A stretch of 64,000 bases of DNA from an uncultured Opitutia bacterium. Lineage in GTDB: Bacteria > Verrucomicrobiota > Verrucomicrobiia > Opitutales > Opitutaceae. Below, in pieces: positions 11,302 to 20,612 of this stretch. The stretch is taken from the NCBI GenBank assembly GCA_903825285.1, contig CAIJZY010000010.1, positions 1 through 64,000 on the forward strand. Direction: 5' to 3'. The first letter of the stretch is position 1. Every line of letters starts with the position of its first letter. Under the pieces are notes generated by a model. The model was not told the DNA's origin and did no database searches. It saw nothing but the letters and a program-made list of their open reading frames with translations. Made by a program: the position numbers and the translations under genes.

Positions 11302-11465
11302 GTGGTCAGGAGAGGTGTAGAAATATTGGAATACCGGAGATGAAAATCAGGAATTGAGGAACCGGCGAGCGGGCATCGAGTGAAGGCGAACGGAAGACTC
11401 GGGTGTCATTCCCGTTTTCCTGAGTTCCACATCAGCAATCATGGATCGGCTCCAGGGGTTCCCCC
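11302..11465. other. grpE-dnaJ intergenic region with repeat-like remnants
   Basis: This 164-nt gap contains ATATTGGAATACCGGAGATG and GGAATTGAGG stretches, and a distant partial complement TTTTCCTGAGTTCC (about 11414-11427). It looks like a decayed palindromic repeat of the kind common elsewhere in the window. No CIRCE operator and no clear promoter were seen. Confidence 0.3.
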
Positions 11466-12029
11466 TCAGGCCTTCGCCGGGCCGCTCGAGACGACCACCG
11501 ACGCCGGCCGCAGCAGCCGGCCGTTCAGCGAGTAGCCGGTGCGCACCACCGTGACGACGCTGCCCTCCGGCACGCTGGCGCTGGGCTGCGCCGAGATGGA
11601 CTCGTGCTGGTTGGCGTCGAAGGGCTGGCCCGCGGGCTGGATTTCCTTGAGCCCCTGGTTCGCCAGCACCGTCTTGAACTGCGCCAGCACGAGCTCCACG
11701 CCGCCGGCCAGCGTCTTGAGGTCCGCGCCGGGCTGCTTCGCCGCGGTGAGGCCGAGCGCGAGGTTGTCGAGCACGGGGAGCAGGTCCTCCAGCACGCGCC
11801 CCGCCGCGAACTGGCGGAGCTCGTCCTTCTCGCGCACGGTGCGGCGCCGGAAGTTCTCCAAGTCCGCCACGGACCGCACATAGCGGTCGTAGTTCTCCGC
11901 CGCCTCCTTCTTGGCCGCAGTCAACGGGTCCACGGCCGGGGCCGCCTCCGGCGCGGGCGCCGCCTTGGCGGGATCGGGCACGGTGTTCGCTTGGGTGCTG
12001 AGAGTCTCGGCTGATTCGGGTGCGGCCAT
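11466..12029 (-). CDS. grpE: Nucleotide exchange factor GrpE
   Basis: Releases ADP from DnaK. 187 residues. The N-terminal 40 residues are low-complexity (Ala/Pro-rich). A long coiled-coil helix (about 45-110) starts KKEAAENYDRYVRSVADLENFRRRT. The beta-wing domain ends with QPASVVVSSG and carries the family motif ESISAQPSASVPEGSVVTVVRTGYSLNGRLLRPA in its final part (shown here only as its location, about residues 145-180). The start at 12029 is 17 nt after the preceding stop. The start codon lies inside a hairpin, described separately. Confidence 0.95.
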   Translation of the reverse strand: MAAPESAETLSTQANTVPDPAKAAPAPEAAPAVDPLTAAKKEAAENYDRYVRSVADLENFRRRTVREKDELRQFAAGRVLEDLLPVLDNLALGLTAAKQPGADLKTLAGGVELVLAQFKTVLANQGLKEIQPAGQPFDANQHESISAQPSASVPEGSVVTVVRTGYSLNGRLLRPASVVVSSGPAKA

Positions 12030-12053
12030 AGGAATCCGACAGCTAACTATGGC
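12025..12053 (-). promoter_or_regulatory. Hairpin enclosing the grpE start codon
   Basis: On the mRNA, GCCAUAG (complement of 12047-12053) can pair perfectly over 7 bp with CUAUGGC (complement of 12025-12031), closing a 15-nt loop. The grpE AUG lies in the 3' arm and the only weak Shine-Dalgarno-like CGGA lies in the loop. The stop codon of the upstream gene is in the 5' arm. This could limit initiation at low temperature or couple grpE translation to the upstream gene. The pairing is seen; the role is inference. Confidence 0.35.
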
Positions 12054-12865
12054 TTTTTGCTTTCTTCAAGCGCATCGAAATATCCTTTGGTCTTTTCTTC
12101 CACCCGGTGGCCGGCGTGCTCCAGGAGCCTGGCCCCGGTTTTCGCGGCGTCCTTGACCGCATCGCCGATCGCGTCCCCCAGCCGGCCCGGCACCAACTCG
12201 CGCAGCAATGGGCCCGCCGGCAGCAGGCTCTGCAGCGCCGCGGGGGCCAGCAGTTGCCGGGTGTCGGTCACGTTCGTGAAGTCGTGCCGGAAGCCGAGCT
12301 TGAAGTCCTGCACCACCGGCACGGCCCCGGAATGGTCGGCAATCATGAGCTCGTCCAGGCGCACGCTCAGCGCGCGGATGAGCAGGCCGCGCCCGGCCCG
12401 CGCGGACGGCGGCCGCGGCGTGGCGGCGCCGGGATCGGTCAGGTGCTCATGAAACGCCCCCGCGTTGGTATGACCGGCCTCGCGCTTCACCAGCGTGACC
12501 CTGGCCAGGTCCAACGTGGCGGAGGCGATCACCGGCCGGTCGGTGAACAGGCTGAGCATCTCCACGTCCGCCGCGAAGTGGCGCAGCTCGATGAACTCGT
12601 GGATGGGAAAAGTCGGCGGATTCGTCACCACGAGCCCGCGCACCTCGATCGTGCCGGTGAACGGGTTGACGGCCAGGCTCTCCACCGTCGCGTCGAAGCC
12701 CGTGCGCTGCCGGATCTCGTGGGTGACCACCAGCGGCAGGAACAGCATCCAGGCCAGCGTGGCGGCCGCGCCGACGACGGCGAGGAAGGCGCACAGCTTG
12801 AGCAGCGCGCCGCCGCGGCAGTCCAGCAGCGGCGGGACGGGAAGGCGGTGGTCGCGCAGGGTCAC
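12047..12865 (-). CDS. AsmA/DUF748-like membrane-anchored protein
   Basis: 272 residues. One N-terminal membrane segment (about 22-45, ALLKLCAFLAVVGAAATLAWML) is followed by a mainly periplasmic part. The sequence just after the membrane segment resembles AsmA-superfamily proteins: FDATVESLAVNPFTGTIEV then RGLVVTNPPTFP. These proteins are linked to outer-membrane lipid traffic in other bacteria. It is much shorter than AsmA proper (over 600 residues), so it may be a small relative. It precedes grpE by 17 nt. Function not known. Confidence 0.7.
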   Translation of the reverse strand: MTLRDHRLPVPPLLDCRGGALLKLCAFLAVVGAAATLAWMLFLPLVVTHEIRQRTGFDATVESLAVNPFTGTIEVRGLVVTNPPTFPIHEFIELRHFAADVEMLSLFTDRPVIASATLDLARVTLVKREAGHTNAGAFHEHLTDPGAATPRPPSARAGRGLLIRALSVRLDELMIADHSGAVPVVQDFKLGFRHDFTNVTDTRQLLAPAALQSLLPAGPLLRELVPGRLGDAIGDAVKDAAKTGARLLEHAGHRVEEKTKGYFDALEESKKP

Positions 12866-12930
12866 AGGTGGGGGCGAGCTGGCACGCGGCAGTTAGGCTC
12901 CAGCAGTCGCGAGCCAGCTCGCTCCCACCT
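12866..12930. repeat. REP-like palindrome, copy 1
   Basis: Two inverted arms of 27 nt (12866-12892 and 12904-12930) with an 11-nt centre; by eye 23 of 27 positions match. The core GTGGGAGCGAGCTNGCTCGC is the same as in copy 2 at 20980-21044. The element lies between manA and the AsmA-like gene. Confidence 0.85.
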
Positions 12931-12990
12931 TCCATCCGGGGCTGCCGTCGGCATTCAACTTTAAACCTTCGACGTTCAACTTCCCGGCCC

Positions 12991-13968
12991 TCAGGCGAAG
13001 TTTTCCGTGACGAGCAGGATGGCCGTGCTCTCGGCCGTGAAGGTGAAGGCGCCCGCGAACGGCAGCAGGACATTCTCGCCGCGGCCGACGGCCTGGCCAA
13101 AGGGAGCGCGCGAGCCGGTGCTGCCGTCGGCGCCGCAGCGCACCGAGCCGCTCACCACGCTCAGGAGCCGCGGCTGCTCGCCCGCGCTCACGGTGAAGCG
13201 CTCCCCGGCGCCCAGCACGACGCGGCGGATGCGGAACTCGGCGCAGTCGGCGATGACGCCGGAGGTCGGCGCCGCGCGCACGGGCGCCGGCTCAAAGTCG
13301 TTCCACAGGATCGACCGCAGCGACTCCGCGATGTGCAGCTGGCGGGGCTGGCCGTCGAGCCCGACGCGGCCCCAGTCGTAGACGCGGAAGGTGGTGTCGG
13401 AGTTCTGCTGGATCTCGAGGATGAGGTTGCCCGCGTCGATCGCGTGCACCTGCCCGCTCTGCACCAGGATGGAGTCGCCCGTGGCCACGCGAAAATGGTG
13501 GATGCAGTTCTCGAGCGTGCCGTCGCCGATTGCGCGCTCGAACTGCTCGCGCGTCACGCCCCGCTTCAGGCCCACCAGCAGGTGCGCGTCGTGCGTGGTG
13601 TGGGCAATGTACCAGTTCTCCGTCTTGGGCTCGCCCTTGAGCTCCGCCGCGACCTCCGCGGGCGGGTGCACCTGGAGGCTGAGCCGCTCGCGGCAGTCGA
13701 GCCATTTCACCAGCAGCGGGAACGGACGCGCGCCGGGCCACTTCGGGCCCATCAGGTCGGCGGCGTGCTTGGCGAGCACGGCGCGCAGGGTCTGGCCGGC
13801 GAAGTGGCCGACCTTCACCACGGACTGCGCCTCCGGCCGGTCCACGATCTCCCAGCTTTCGCCGATCGGCCGCTGCGCCGGGAGCGTCCGGCCCAGCGCG
13901 GCCTCGAGCGCCCGTCCGCCCCATACCCTTTCCTGATACAACGGCTCAAAACGCAGGAGATCTCGCAT
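12991..13968 (-). CDS. manA: Mannose-6-phosphate isomerase, class I
   Basis: Interconverts fructose 6-phosphate and mannose 6-phosphate, feeding GDP-sugar and polysaccharide synthesis. 325 residues, the short Bacillus-type form, starting MRDLLRFEPLYQERVWGG. The zinc site is recognisable: Gln and His in SLQVHPP, Glu in the TENWY segment and His in VQSGQVHAIDAG. It ends in a short beta-rich cupin half. 61 nt separate it from the REP-like element; that gap also holds a short TTCAACTTTAAACC-type repeat fragment. Confidence 0.9.
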   Translation of the reverse strand: MRDLLRFEPLYQERVWGGRALEAALGRTLPAQRPIGESWEIVDRPEAQSVVKVGHFAGQTLRAVLAKHAADLMGPKWPGARPFPLLVKWLDCRERLSLQVHPPAEVAAELKGEPKTENWYIAHTTHDAHLLVGLKRGVTREQFERAIGDGTLENCIHHFRVATGDSILVQSGQVHAIDAGNLILEIQQNSDTTFRVYDWGRVGLDGQPRQLHIAESLRSILWNDFEPAPVRAAPTSGVIADCAEFRIRRVVLGAGERFTVSAGEQPRLLSVVSGSVRCGADGSTGSRAPFGQAVGRGENVLLPFAGAFTFTAESTAILLVTENFA

Positions 13969-14074
13969 GGAGGAAGGGTAGGATTGGGGATCACTCCCGT
14001 CGAGGGGAGTTTACATTTGACCGCCTAGTGGGTTAGCATGGAATCCGCGCTGATTCGGTTGGTTTACACCACAA

Positions 14075-16603
14075 ATGCCCAAGTCGGAGACTTCAAACCC
14101 AAACGACGGTCCGTCGTTCCAAGGCCAGCGATACCGTCCCAATTGGTTCGAGGCGGTTACCTGCTTCATTCTGGGTAGTTTCCTGACCGTCGCCCTGGTG
14201 GATTACGAGCCGACGCAGGTCGGGGCGCTGCGGTCGACCGCGGCCACGGCCAAGAACCTCATGGGCTGGGTCGGCGCCGACACCGTCTGGATCCTGCTCT
14301 TCTCCATCGGCATCAGCACCTGGCTGCTGCCCATCTTCCTCTTCTGGATGCTCTACGTGGCCATGCGCAACGCGCGCCACCTGGTCGTCACGCGCGTGAT
14401 CGCCATGCTCGTGGCCGCGGTGGCGCTGGCCAGCATCGCCGCGATGTTCAAGGAGGCGAAGTGGGGCAACGACTACTTCCCCAACGGCCCCGGCGGGCTC
14501 GCCGGCCGCGTGCTCTACCACCAGCTCCTCGCCGACGCGCTCGGGCCGTTCGGCTCGGGGCTCCTGCTGGGCACCGGCTACGTGTTCGCGCTGATGTTCA
14601 TTTTCACGAAGGACATCGGCCTCGAGCTGGAGCGCTACCTCACGATGTTCCAGACCTGGTGGGCCGCGCGCCGCGCGCGCCGCGCCCAGCTGTCCGAGCA
14701 GCAGCGCAAGGACAAGGAGGCCGGCCTGCGCGCCAAGGCGGCCCCCGCGGCCGCCGCCGCCTCCGTGGCCGCCGCCGCCGCGCCCGCGGCGCCGATCGGG
14801 CCGACCGGCAAGAAAGTCTTCGTGCCAAAGAGCCCCGAGGAGCTGGCCAAGCTCAACCTCGACAAGGCCGACGTCGCCGCCAAGGTCGCCGCCGCGCTCC
14901 CGCCCAAGCCCGAGCCCGCCCCCGAGCCGGCCGCCAAGCCCGAGCCCAAGAAGGAGAAGGCGACCGCCGTCCCCGAGCCCGCGGCCGAGGCCAAGGCCGC
15001 GCCCCCCAAGAAGCTCGAGCTCAACATCGTCAAGCCCGAGGAGACCAAGAAGGCCAAGAACGCCACGCTTCCGCTGCGCAATGATGACGCCAATTACGAG
15101 TTCCCGCCGCTCAGCCTGCTGAAGGACCAGATCCGGCCCGCCGCCGGCAGCAGCGAGGAGGAGCACCGCCAGAACGCCGAGAACCTCCTCCGCATCCTCG
15201 GCGAGTTCGGCGTCGAGGTCACCCTCGGCGAGATCCACGTCGGCCCCGTCATCACCCGCTACGAGGTCGTCCCGGCCGCCGGCGTGCGCGTCGAGAAGAT
15301 CGCCGGCCTCGACAAGAACATCGCCCTCGGCATGCGCGCCCAGTCGGTCCGCATCCTCGCCCCGATCCCGGGCAAGGCCGCCGTCGGCGTCGAGGTGCCC
15401 AACCAGAAGCCCACGCCCGTCGGCATGCGCGAGATCCTCGAGAGCGAGGACTGGAGCAACGCCAAGGCCGAGCTGCCCATCGCGCTGGGCAAGGACGTCT
15501 CCGGCAAGCCGCTCATCTCCGACCTCACCAAGATGCCGCACCTCCTGATCGCCGGTGCGACCGGCTCGGGCAAGTCCGTCTGCATCAATTCCATCGTCGC
15601 CTCCATCCTCTACAGCGCCTCGCCCAAGAATGTCCGGCTCATCATGGTCGACCCGAAGGTGGTCGAGCTGAAGGTCTTCAATTCGCTCCCGCACATGCTG
15701 ATCCCGGTGGTCACCGAGCCCAAGAAGGTGCCCGCCGCCCTCAAGTGGCTGCTCGGCGAGATGGAGCAGCGCTACCAGATCTTCGCCAAGGTCAACGTCC
15801 GCAACATCGTCGGCTTCAACTCGCGCAAGCGCTCCGACGACGCCAAGCCCGCCGACGACGCGCAGGCCGCCCTCAGCGGCGTGGACCCGCTCGCGGCGGA
15901 GGACATCGAGATCCCCGACCGCCTGCCCTACATCGTCGCCATCATCGACGAGCTGGCCGACCTCATGATGATCGCCCCGGCCGAGATCGAGACGAGCATC
16001 GCCCGCCTCGCCCAGCTCGCGCGCGCCGCCGGCATCCACCTCATCATCGCCACCCAGCGCCCGTCGGTGAACGTCATCACCGGCGTCATCAAGGCCAACC
16101 TGCCCTCGCGCATCGCCTTCCAGGTCGCGTCGCAGGTGGACTCCCGCACCATCCTCGACACCAAGGGCGCGGACACGCTCATCGGCCGCGGCGACATGCT
16201 CTTCTCGCCGCCCGGCACCTCGCGGCTCGTGCGCGCGCAGGGCGCGTTCGTCGCGGACGACGAGGTCTCCGGCATCGTCGAGTTCCTCAAGCGCAACGGC
16301 CCGCCGCAGTACGCGCAGGCCGTGCAGCAGCACATCGACCGCGCCGCCCGCGAGGACGACGAGGAGGAGGGCGGCGGCGAGGGCGACGACGGCGAGATGG
16401 GCGACGACGAGGCGCTGTACGCCCAGGCCCTCGACGTGCTGAAGTCCACCAAGCGCGCGAGCACGTCGATGCTGCAGCGCCGCCTGCGCATCGGCTACAA
16501 CCGCGCCGCGCGCATCATGGACCTCATGGAGCAGAAGGGCGTGGTCGGACCCGAGAACGGATCCAGCCCGCGCGAGATCCTCGTGGACCTCGACACGCTC
16601 TGA
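14075..16603 (+). CDS. ftsK: DNA translocase FtsK/SpoIIIE
   Basis: Septum-located DNA pump for chromosome segregation at division. 842 residues. Four N-terminal membrane segments lie within about 25-190. A low-complexity Ala/Pro/Lys linker runs about 205-335. The alpha/beta motor domain has Walker A GATGSGKS and Walker B IVAIIDELADLMM. An acidic DDEEEGGGEGDDGEMGDDE patch precedes the C-terminal gamma winged helix (about 775-842, STSMLQRRLRIGYNRAARIM), which reads KOPS-type sites. Complete. A RodZ-like gene follows 50 nt downstream. Confidence 0.96.
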   Translation: MPKSETSNPNDGPSFQGQRYRPNWFEAVTCFILGSFLTVALVDYEPTQVGALRSTAATAKNLMGWVGADTVWILLFSIGISTWLLPIFLFWMLYVAMRNARHLVVTRVIAMLVAAVALASIAAMFKEAKWGNDYFPNGPGGLAGRVLYHQLLADALGPFGSGLLLGTGYVFALMFIFTKDIGLELERYLTMFQTWWAARRARRAQLSEQQRKDKEAGLRAKAAPAAAAASVAAAAAPAAPIGPTGKKVFVPKSPEELAKLNLDKADVAAKVAAALPPKPEPAPEPAAKPEPKKEKATAVPEPAAEAKAAPPKKLELNIVKPEETKKAKNATLPLRNDDANYEFPPLSLLKDQIRPAAGSSEEEHRQNAENLLRILGEFGVEVTLGEIHVGPVITRYEVVPAAGVRVEKIAGLDKNIALGMRAQSVRILAPIPGKAAVGVEVPNQKPTPVGMREILESEDWSNAKAELPIALGKDVSGKPLISDLTKMPHLLIAGATGSGKSVCINSIVASILYSASPKNVRLIMVDPKVVELKVFNSLPHMLIPVVTEPKKVPAALKWLLGEMEQRYQIFAKVNVRNIVGFNSRKRSDDAKPADDAQAALSGVDPLAAEDIEIPDRLPYIVAIIDELADLMMIAPAEIETSIARLAQLARAAGIHLIIATQRPSVNVITGVIKANLPSRIAFQVASQVDSRTILDTKGADTLIGRGDMLFSPPGTSRLVRAQGAFVADDEVSGIVEFLKRNGPPQYAQAVQQHIDRAAREDDEEEGGGEGDDGEMGDDEALYAQALDVLKSTKRASTSMLQRRLRIGYNRAARIMDLMEQKGVVGPENGSSPREILVDLDTL

Positions 16604-16653
16604 CCCGGAGAATCCCCTTTCCCTTCGCGGCCAACTCCCTTACTCCAAACCCC

Positions 16654-17475
16654 ATGCAATCCATCGGCGAGCGCCTCGAAGAAGCCCGGAAGAAGAAAGG
16701 TATTTCCATCCGCGAGGCCGCGGAGGCCACCAAGATTCGCGGCGATTACCTGCAGCAGTTCGAGAACAACCGCTTCGACATCAACCTCACCGAGATCTAC
16801 GTGCGCGGCTTCCTGCGCGCCTACGCCGCCTACCTCAAGCTGCCCGTCGACAAGCTGCTCAACGACTACGCCTCCCTCGGCCGCGGCGAGCCGCGACCGC
16901 GCCAGCCCAGCCGCGAGGTCTACGGCCGCATGGATGTCACGATCGCCTCCGCGGAGGACCGCGGCGAGGCCGCGGCCGACGAGACCCCCGCCGCGCCGCC
17001 GCCGCGGCGCCAGGCCAGCATCTCCCGCGGCAGCAGCCCCACTCCCGGCCCCGCGATCGACCCGGCGCTCCTCTTCAAGCTCGGCAAGTGGGCCGGCATC
17101 GGTGTCCTCGTGCTGCTGTTCATCTGGGGCGTCAAGGCCGTCATGAGCAGCGGCCCCGGCAGCACCACCCCGGCCGCCAACCACACGGCCCCCGCCGGCC
17201 CCGCCACGAATCCCGCCGCGAACCCCGTTTCCGAACGCATGATCACGCTTGTGGCGCTTGATGTCGTGCGCGTGTCGGTGCTGCACAAGAACGCGGACGA
17301 CAGCGAGGGCGACCTCATCTTCCAGGGCACGCTCGCCCGCGGCCAGACGCAGCCCGTCGCATGGCCCGGTCCGATCTACATTCGGGCCAGCGCCGGTGAG
17401 AACCTCCAGATTGAGTACAAGGGCAAGCGCTACCCGTCCGGCTTCACCGGTCCCAATCGGGCGCAGATGAAGTAA
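16654..17475 (+). CDS. RodZ-like helix-turn-helix membrane protein
   Basis: 273 residues. The N-terminal HTH_25 domain (1-75) begins MQSIGERLEEARKKKGISIR and includes YVRGFLRAYAAYL. A Pro/Ala/Arg-rich linker is followed by a single membrane segment (about 147-166, GIGVLVLLFIWGVKAV). The C-terminal periplasmic beta domain (about 195-273) resembles the DUF4115 domain of RodZ. RodZ links MreB to the envelope and controls cell shape. The reading frame is open further upstream, but the sequence before 16654 overlaps ftsK and is not plausible protein. Confidence 0.82.
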   Translation: MQSIGERLEEARKKKGISIREAAEATKIRGDYLQQFENNRFDINLTEIYVRGFLRAYAAYLKLPVDKLLNDYASLGRGEPRPRQPSREVYGRMDVTIASAEDRGEAAADETPAAPPPRRQASISRGSSPTPGPAIDPALLFKLGKWAGIGVLVLLFIWGVKAVMSSGPGSTTPAANHTAPAGPATNPAANPVSERMITLVALDVVRVSVLHKNADDSEGDLIFQGTLARGQTQPVAWPGPIYIRASAGENLQIEYKGKRYPSGFTGPNRAQMK

Positions 17476-17496
17476 GCGGAGCCCGCGACGGCCCGC

Positions 17497-18027
17497 TCAG
17501 CGCAGTCCCACCGGACGGTCCAAAATCTCGCGCATCAGCCACGCCCGGCGCACGGTGGGCGGATCCCGCAGGTCGGCCAGCAGCTCGGCCGTGATGTTCA
17601 TCGCGGGTGTCGAAATGGCGGTGGCGGCGCTCATCGTCGCGGCATTGGCGGCCCGGCGCTCACCCTGGACCCGCGCCGCCTCGAGCGCGCGCATCTGGTC
17701 GGCGAGCTGGCGCTGGCCCTCCAGCACGGCCGCAAGCGAAGGTGACGTGGCCGGCTCATCCGCCGGCGGCTCGGGGGCGGCCTCGGCCACGATTGGGGGC
17801 AGCCCGACCGGCGGGGCGAATCCCCGGCGCTCGGCGATCTTTCGCCGAATCTCCTCCTGGATGCGCCGGGTGCGCTCGGCCTGTGCCGCGTCCGGGACCG
17901 CCAACGACCGCGGAGTGCCCGGCGGCGGCTCCGTCAGCTTGCGCGCCATCTGCACCATCCCCCGGATCACCGTGATGATCACGAAGAGGGCGATGAGGTA
18001 CGGCAGCGCGTCGAAGAGCGAGTCCAT
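17497..18027 (-). CDS. Hypothetical membrane-anchored protein, floA operon
   Basis: 176 residues; family not recognised. An N-terminal membrane segment (about 7-27, ALPYLIALFVIITVIRGM) is followed by a charged, Pro-rich region (30-100) and a helical C-terminal half rich in Ala/Arg (QRQLADQMRALEAARV). The last 30 residues (LADLRDPPTVRRAWLMREI) look like a short conserved motif. It lies 12 nt after floA in the same direction, so it is probably the third gene of nfeD-floA. A role in FloA microdomains is only an inference from position. Confidence 0.7.
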   Translation of the reverse strand: MDSLFDALPYLIALFVIITVIRGMVQMARKLTEPPPGTPRSLAVPDAAQAERTRRIQEEIRRKIAERRGFAPPVGLPPIVAEAAPEPPADEPATSPSLAAVLEGQRQLADQMRALEAARVQGERRAANAATMSAATAISTPAMNITAELLADLRDPPTVRRAWLMREILDRPVGLR

Positions 18028-18039
18028 GGCGGCGCGGGC

Positions 18040-19041
18040 CTACTTCTTGCCCTCGGGGTGCGCGATGCTGGAGCGCATGGCGGTGTCCGCCTGCACGTTC
18101 TCCATGCGATAGTAGTCCATCACGCCCAGCCGGCCGGAGCGGAACGCCTCGGCCATCGCGAGCGGCACCTGGGCCTGGGCCTCGACAACCTTCGCCTGCA
18201 TCTCCTGCACGCGGGCCTTCATCTCCTGCTCGACCGCAACCGCGGCCGCGCGGCGGATCTCGGCCTGCGCCTGGGCGATGCTCTTGTTCGCCTCGGCCTG
18301 TGCCTCCTGCAGCTTGGCGCCGACGTTCTCGCCGACGTCCACGTCGGCGATGTCGATGGAAAGGATCTCAAACGCCGAGCCCACGTCGAGGCCGCGCGCC
18401 AGCACGGTCTTCGAGATGCTGTCCGGGGACTCGAGCACGATCTTGTAGGACTCGGCCGAGCCGATCGTGGAGACGATGCCCTCGCCGACGCGGGCGATGA
18501 TCGTCTCCTCCTTGGCGCCGCCGACGAAGCGGTCGAGGTGCGTGCGCACGGTCACCCGGGCCTTCACCTTCACCTGGATGCCGTCCTTGGCCACGCCGTC
18601 GATGGTGGTGCGGCCGCTCTCGGGATTCGGGCAGTCGATCACCTTGGGGTCGACCGAGGTGCGCACGGCCTCCTCGACGGACTTGCCCGAGCCCTTGGTG
18701 GCGAGGTCGATCGCGCACGAGCGCTGCCAGTCAAGCGCGATGCCGGCCTTCTGGGCGGCAATGAGGGCGTGGACGCACGCGAGCACGTTGCCGCCCGCGA
18801 GGTACTGCGCCTCGATCTCGTCGATCGAGAGTTGGATGCCCGCCTTGGTGGCGCGGATGCGCGCGTCCACCATCACGCTGTAGGGCACCTGCCGCAGCCG
18901 CATGGCCAGCAGGTTGAACATGCTGACCGGCGCGCCGGCCAGGAGGGCGCGGAGCCAGACGCTGAAGAACGAGAAGATGATCGCGGCGAGGACGAGGACG
19001 AATACGCCGATGATGAGGAAGACGAGATTGCCGGAGTTCAT
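18040..19041 (-). CDS. floA: Flotillin-like protein FloA
   Basis: Membrane scaffold of functional membrane microdomains. 333 residues. A membrane-inserted N-terminal hydrophobic stretch (about 6-30, [20 protein letters not shown]) precedes the SPFH domain, with the family stretches [20 protein letters not shown] and [12 protein letters not shown]-like [20 protein letters not shown] long Glu/Ala/Gln-rich coiled coil (about 225-300) contains repeated EAQAEA units. Its start overlaps the nfeD stop by 4 nt (ATGA), so the two are translationally coupled, the standard partnership. Confidence 0.95.
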   Translation of the reverse strand: MNSGNLVFLIIGVFVLVLAAIIFSFFSVWLRALLAGAPVSMFNLLAMRLRQVPYSVMVDARIRATKAGIQLSIDEIEAQYLAGGNVLACVHALIAAQKAGIALDWQRSCAIDLATKGSGKSVEEAVRTSVDPKVIDCPNPESGRTTIDGVAKDGIQVKVKARVTVRTHLDRFVGGAKEETIIARVGEGIVSTIGSAESYKIVLESPDSISKTVLARGLDVGSAFEILSIDIADVDVGENVGAKLQEAQAEANKSIAQAQAEIRRAAAVAVEQEMKARVQEMQAKVVEAQAQVPLAMAEAFRSGRLGVMDYYRMENVQADTAMRSSIAHPEGKK

Positions 19042-19508
19042 GGGATTTTGGTGACAGTGAGGGAAAAGTTCTGGGCGCCGGTGACCTTGAGCCGCGCGCC
19101 GCGGGCGACGTGGCCGTCGAGCGACTGCGCCTCATACCGGCGGCCGTCGACCTCCACCTGGCCCGAGGGCATCAGCGGGGTGAGGGCGACCGCCTCGCGG
19201 CCCGCCAGCTCGGCCAGGTCCGACGACTTGGCGCTGCTCGTGCCGTGGACCTCGGCATGGAGGAAGAATTTCCGGCCGAATTTGGTCTTCGGCAGCAGGC
19301 CGTACTCGATGTACAGGGCCAGCGACAGCAGCGCCGCGCCGATGGCGAACGCCAGCAGGCCCCCGGCCACGCCGTGCAGGGAGAACGCCAGCGCCGTGCC
19401 CGCGAGCATGGCGAGGGTGCCGAACACGCTGAGCACGATGCCCGGCATGAAGAGATCGAGCGCCAGCATCACGATGCCGAGGATGAAAAGGAGGAGAATG
19501 GTCGACAT
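19038..19508 (-). CDS. NfeD family membrane protein
   Basis: 156 residues. Three or four N-terminal membrane segments ([20 protein letters not shown] onward to about residue 80), then a C-terminal OB-fold domain (about 95-156) with the typical [20 protein letters not shown] region, in two halves around residue 110. NfeD proteins work with the SPFH protein encoded next to them, here FloA. The start at 19508 fits the membrane segment. The upstream open frame is the shadow of the divergent epimerase gene. Confidence 0.88.
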   Translation of the reverse strand: MSTILLLFILGIVMLALDLFMPGIVLSVFGTLAMLAGTALAFSLHGVAGGLLAFAIGAALLSLALYIEYGLLPKTKFGRKFFLHAEVHGTSSAKSSDLAELAGREAVALTPLMPSGQVEVDGRRYEAQSLDGHVARGARLKVTGAQNFSLTVTKIP

Positions 19509-19688
19509 GGCCGAAGGGAGATTGCCCGCAGGCTCGCACGTTCGGAAGCCCCCCACAAGCGCGAACCCGGTGGAAACCGGGCCGCCGTTTCCATCCCCGC
19601 GGTCGATTCGACCCGGCCGCGCCGCCGAAACCAAATCGTGATCCGAAAGAAATTGCCCGGCTCGCCAGCCCGCCCTTACTCGCAGGCC

Positions 19689-20612
19689 ATGGAGAAAATC
19701 TCCCACCTGGGTCAGACCCTCACCCGCTGGCGGGTCGGATCGTCCACCTTCCTCGCGCTGCCGGAAATCGGCGCGCGGCTCATGAACTGGAATGTCACGC
19801 TGGGCGACGGCTCGGTCCGCGACGTCATCTACTGGCCCGAGGCCCAGCCGCTCGAGGAGTTCTACAAGGTCCGCGGCGGCAACCCGATCCTCTTCCCCTT
19901 CAACGCGCGCTCCTACGACCGCGGCGACATCCACTTCTGGCGCGACGCCGCCGGCGTGCGCCGGCCGATGCCGATGCACGGCCTCGCCCGCCAGGGCGGC
20001 TTCCGCCTCACCCGCCTCGACGCGGGCGGCTTCTCCGCGCTGTTCCTGCCCGGCGAGGAGGCGCGCGCCTGCTACCCCTTCGACTACGAGTTCACCGTGA
20101 CCTACCGCTTTGAGCCGTTCGGGCTCGTCTGCGAGCTGAGCCTCAAGAACCTCGGCCGCGAGCCGCTGCCGTGGAGCGCCGGGCACCACTTCTACTTCAC
20201 CGTGCCGTGGAGCGAGGGCGCCGCGCGCAGCGACTACCTGATCCGGCTGCCGGCGGCCCAGCGCGTGCGGCAGGACTTCACCACCGGGCAGCTGCTGCCC
20301 GGGCCGGCGCTCCAGACCGACGAGAACCTGGCCAACCCCGCGCTGGTCGACACCATCCACACTCACCTGCGCTCGAACACGGTGGCGTTCGGCGAGAAGG
20401 GCCGCCCGGGCGATGTCGTGATCCGCGTCGGCCAGGCCAAGGTGCCGCCGCCCGACGCCACCATCGTCACGTGGACCGGCAGCGACGACGCGCCCTACTA
20501 CTGCGTGGAACCATGGATGGGCCCGCCCAATGCCCCCGAGCACAAGTTTGGCCTGCACTGGGTCAAACCCGGTGAGACCGAGGTCTTCGCCATCAGCATC
20601 GCGGTCAAGTGA
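19689..20612 (+). CDS. Aldose 1-epimerase family protein
   Basis: 307 residues of the galactose-mutarotase superfamily; it interconverts alpha and beta anomers of a sugar or sugar phosphate. Visible landmarks are GNPILFPFNARS near the N-terminus (residues about 65-76), the catalytic-type His in PMHGLARQGGF and a second His in WSAGHHFYFTVPW. The late acidic residue lies around TDENLANPALVD or further on. The exact substrate cannot be read. The ATG at 19689 is the first start consistent with homology. The stop overlaps the GTG start of the Rieske gene, suggesting coupling. Confidence 0.85.
   Translation: MEKISHLGQTLTRWRVGSSTFLALPEIGARLMNWNVTLGDGSVRDVIYWPEAQPLEEFYKVRGGNPILFPFNARSYDRGDIHFWRDAAGVRRPMPMHGLARQGGFRLTRLDAGGFSALFLPGEEARACYPFDYEFTVTYRFEPFGLVCELSLKNLGREPLPWSAGHHFYFTVPWSEGAARSDYLIRLPAAQRVRQDFTTGQLLPGPALQTDENLANPALVDTIHTHLRSNTVAFGEKGRPGDVVIRVGQAKVPPPDATIVTWTGSDDAPYYCVEPWMGPPNAPEHKFGLHWVKPGETEVFAISIAVK

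Noticed and set aside
11302-12060. CIRCE (HrcA) operator at grpE/dnaJ
   Set aside because: No TTAGCACTC-N9-GAGTGCTAA-like sequence in the grpE or dnaJ upstream regions.
14093-16333. 746-codon frame opposite ftsK
   Set aside because: Same cause; the Leu/Gly/Asp-rich translation has no domain and ftsK is certain.
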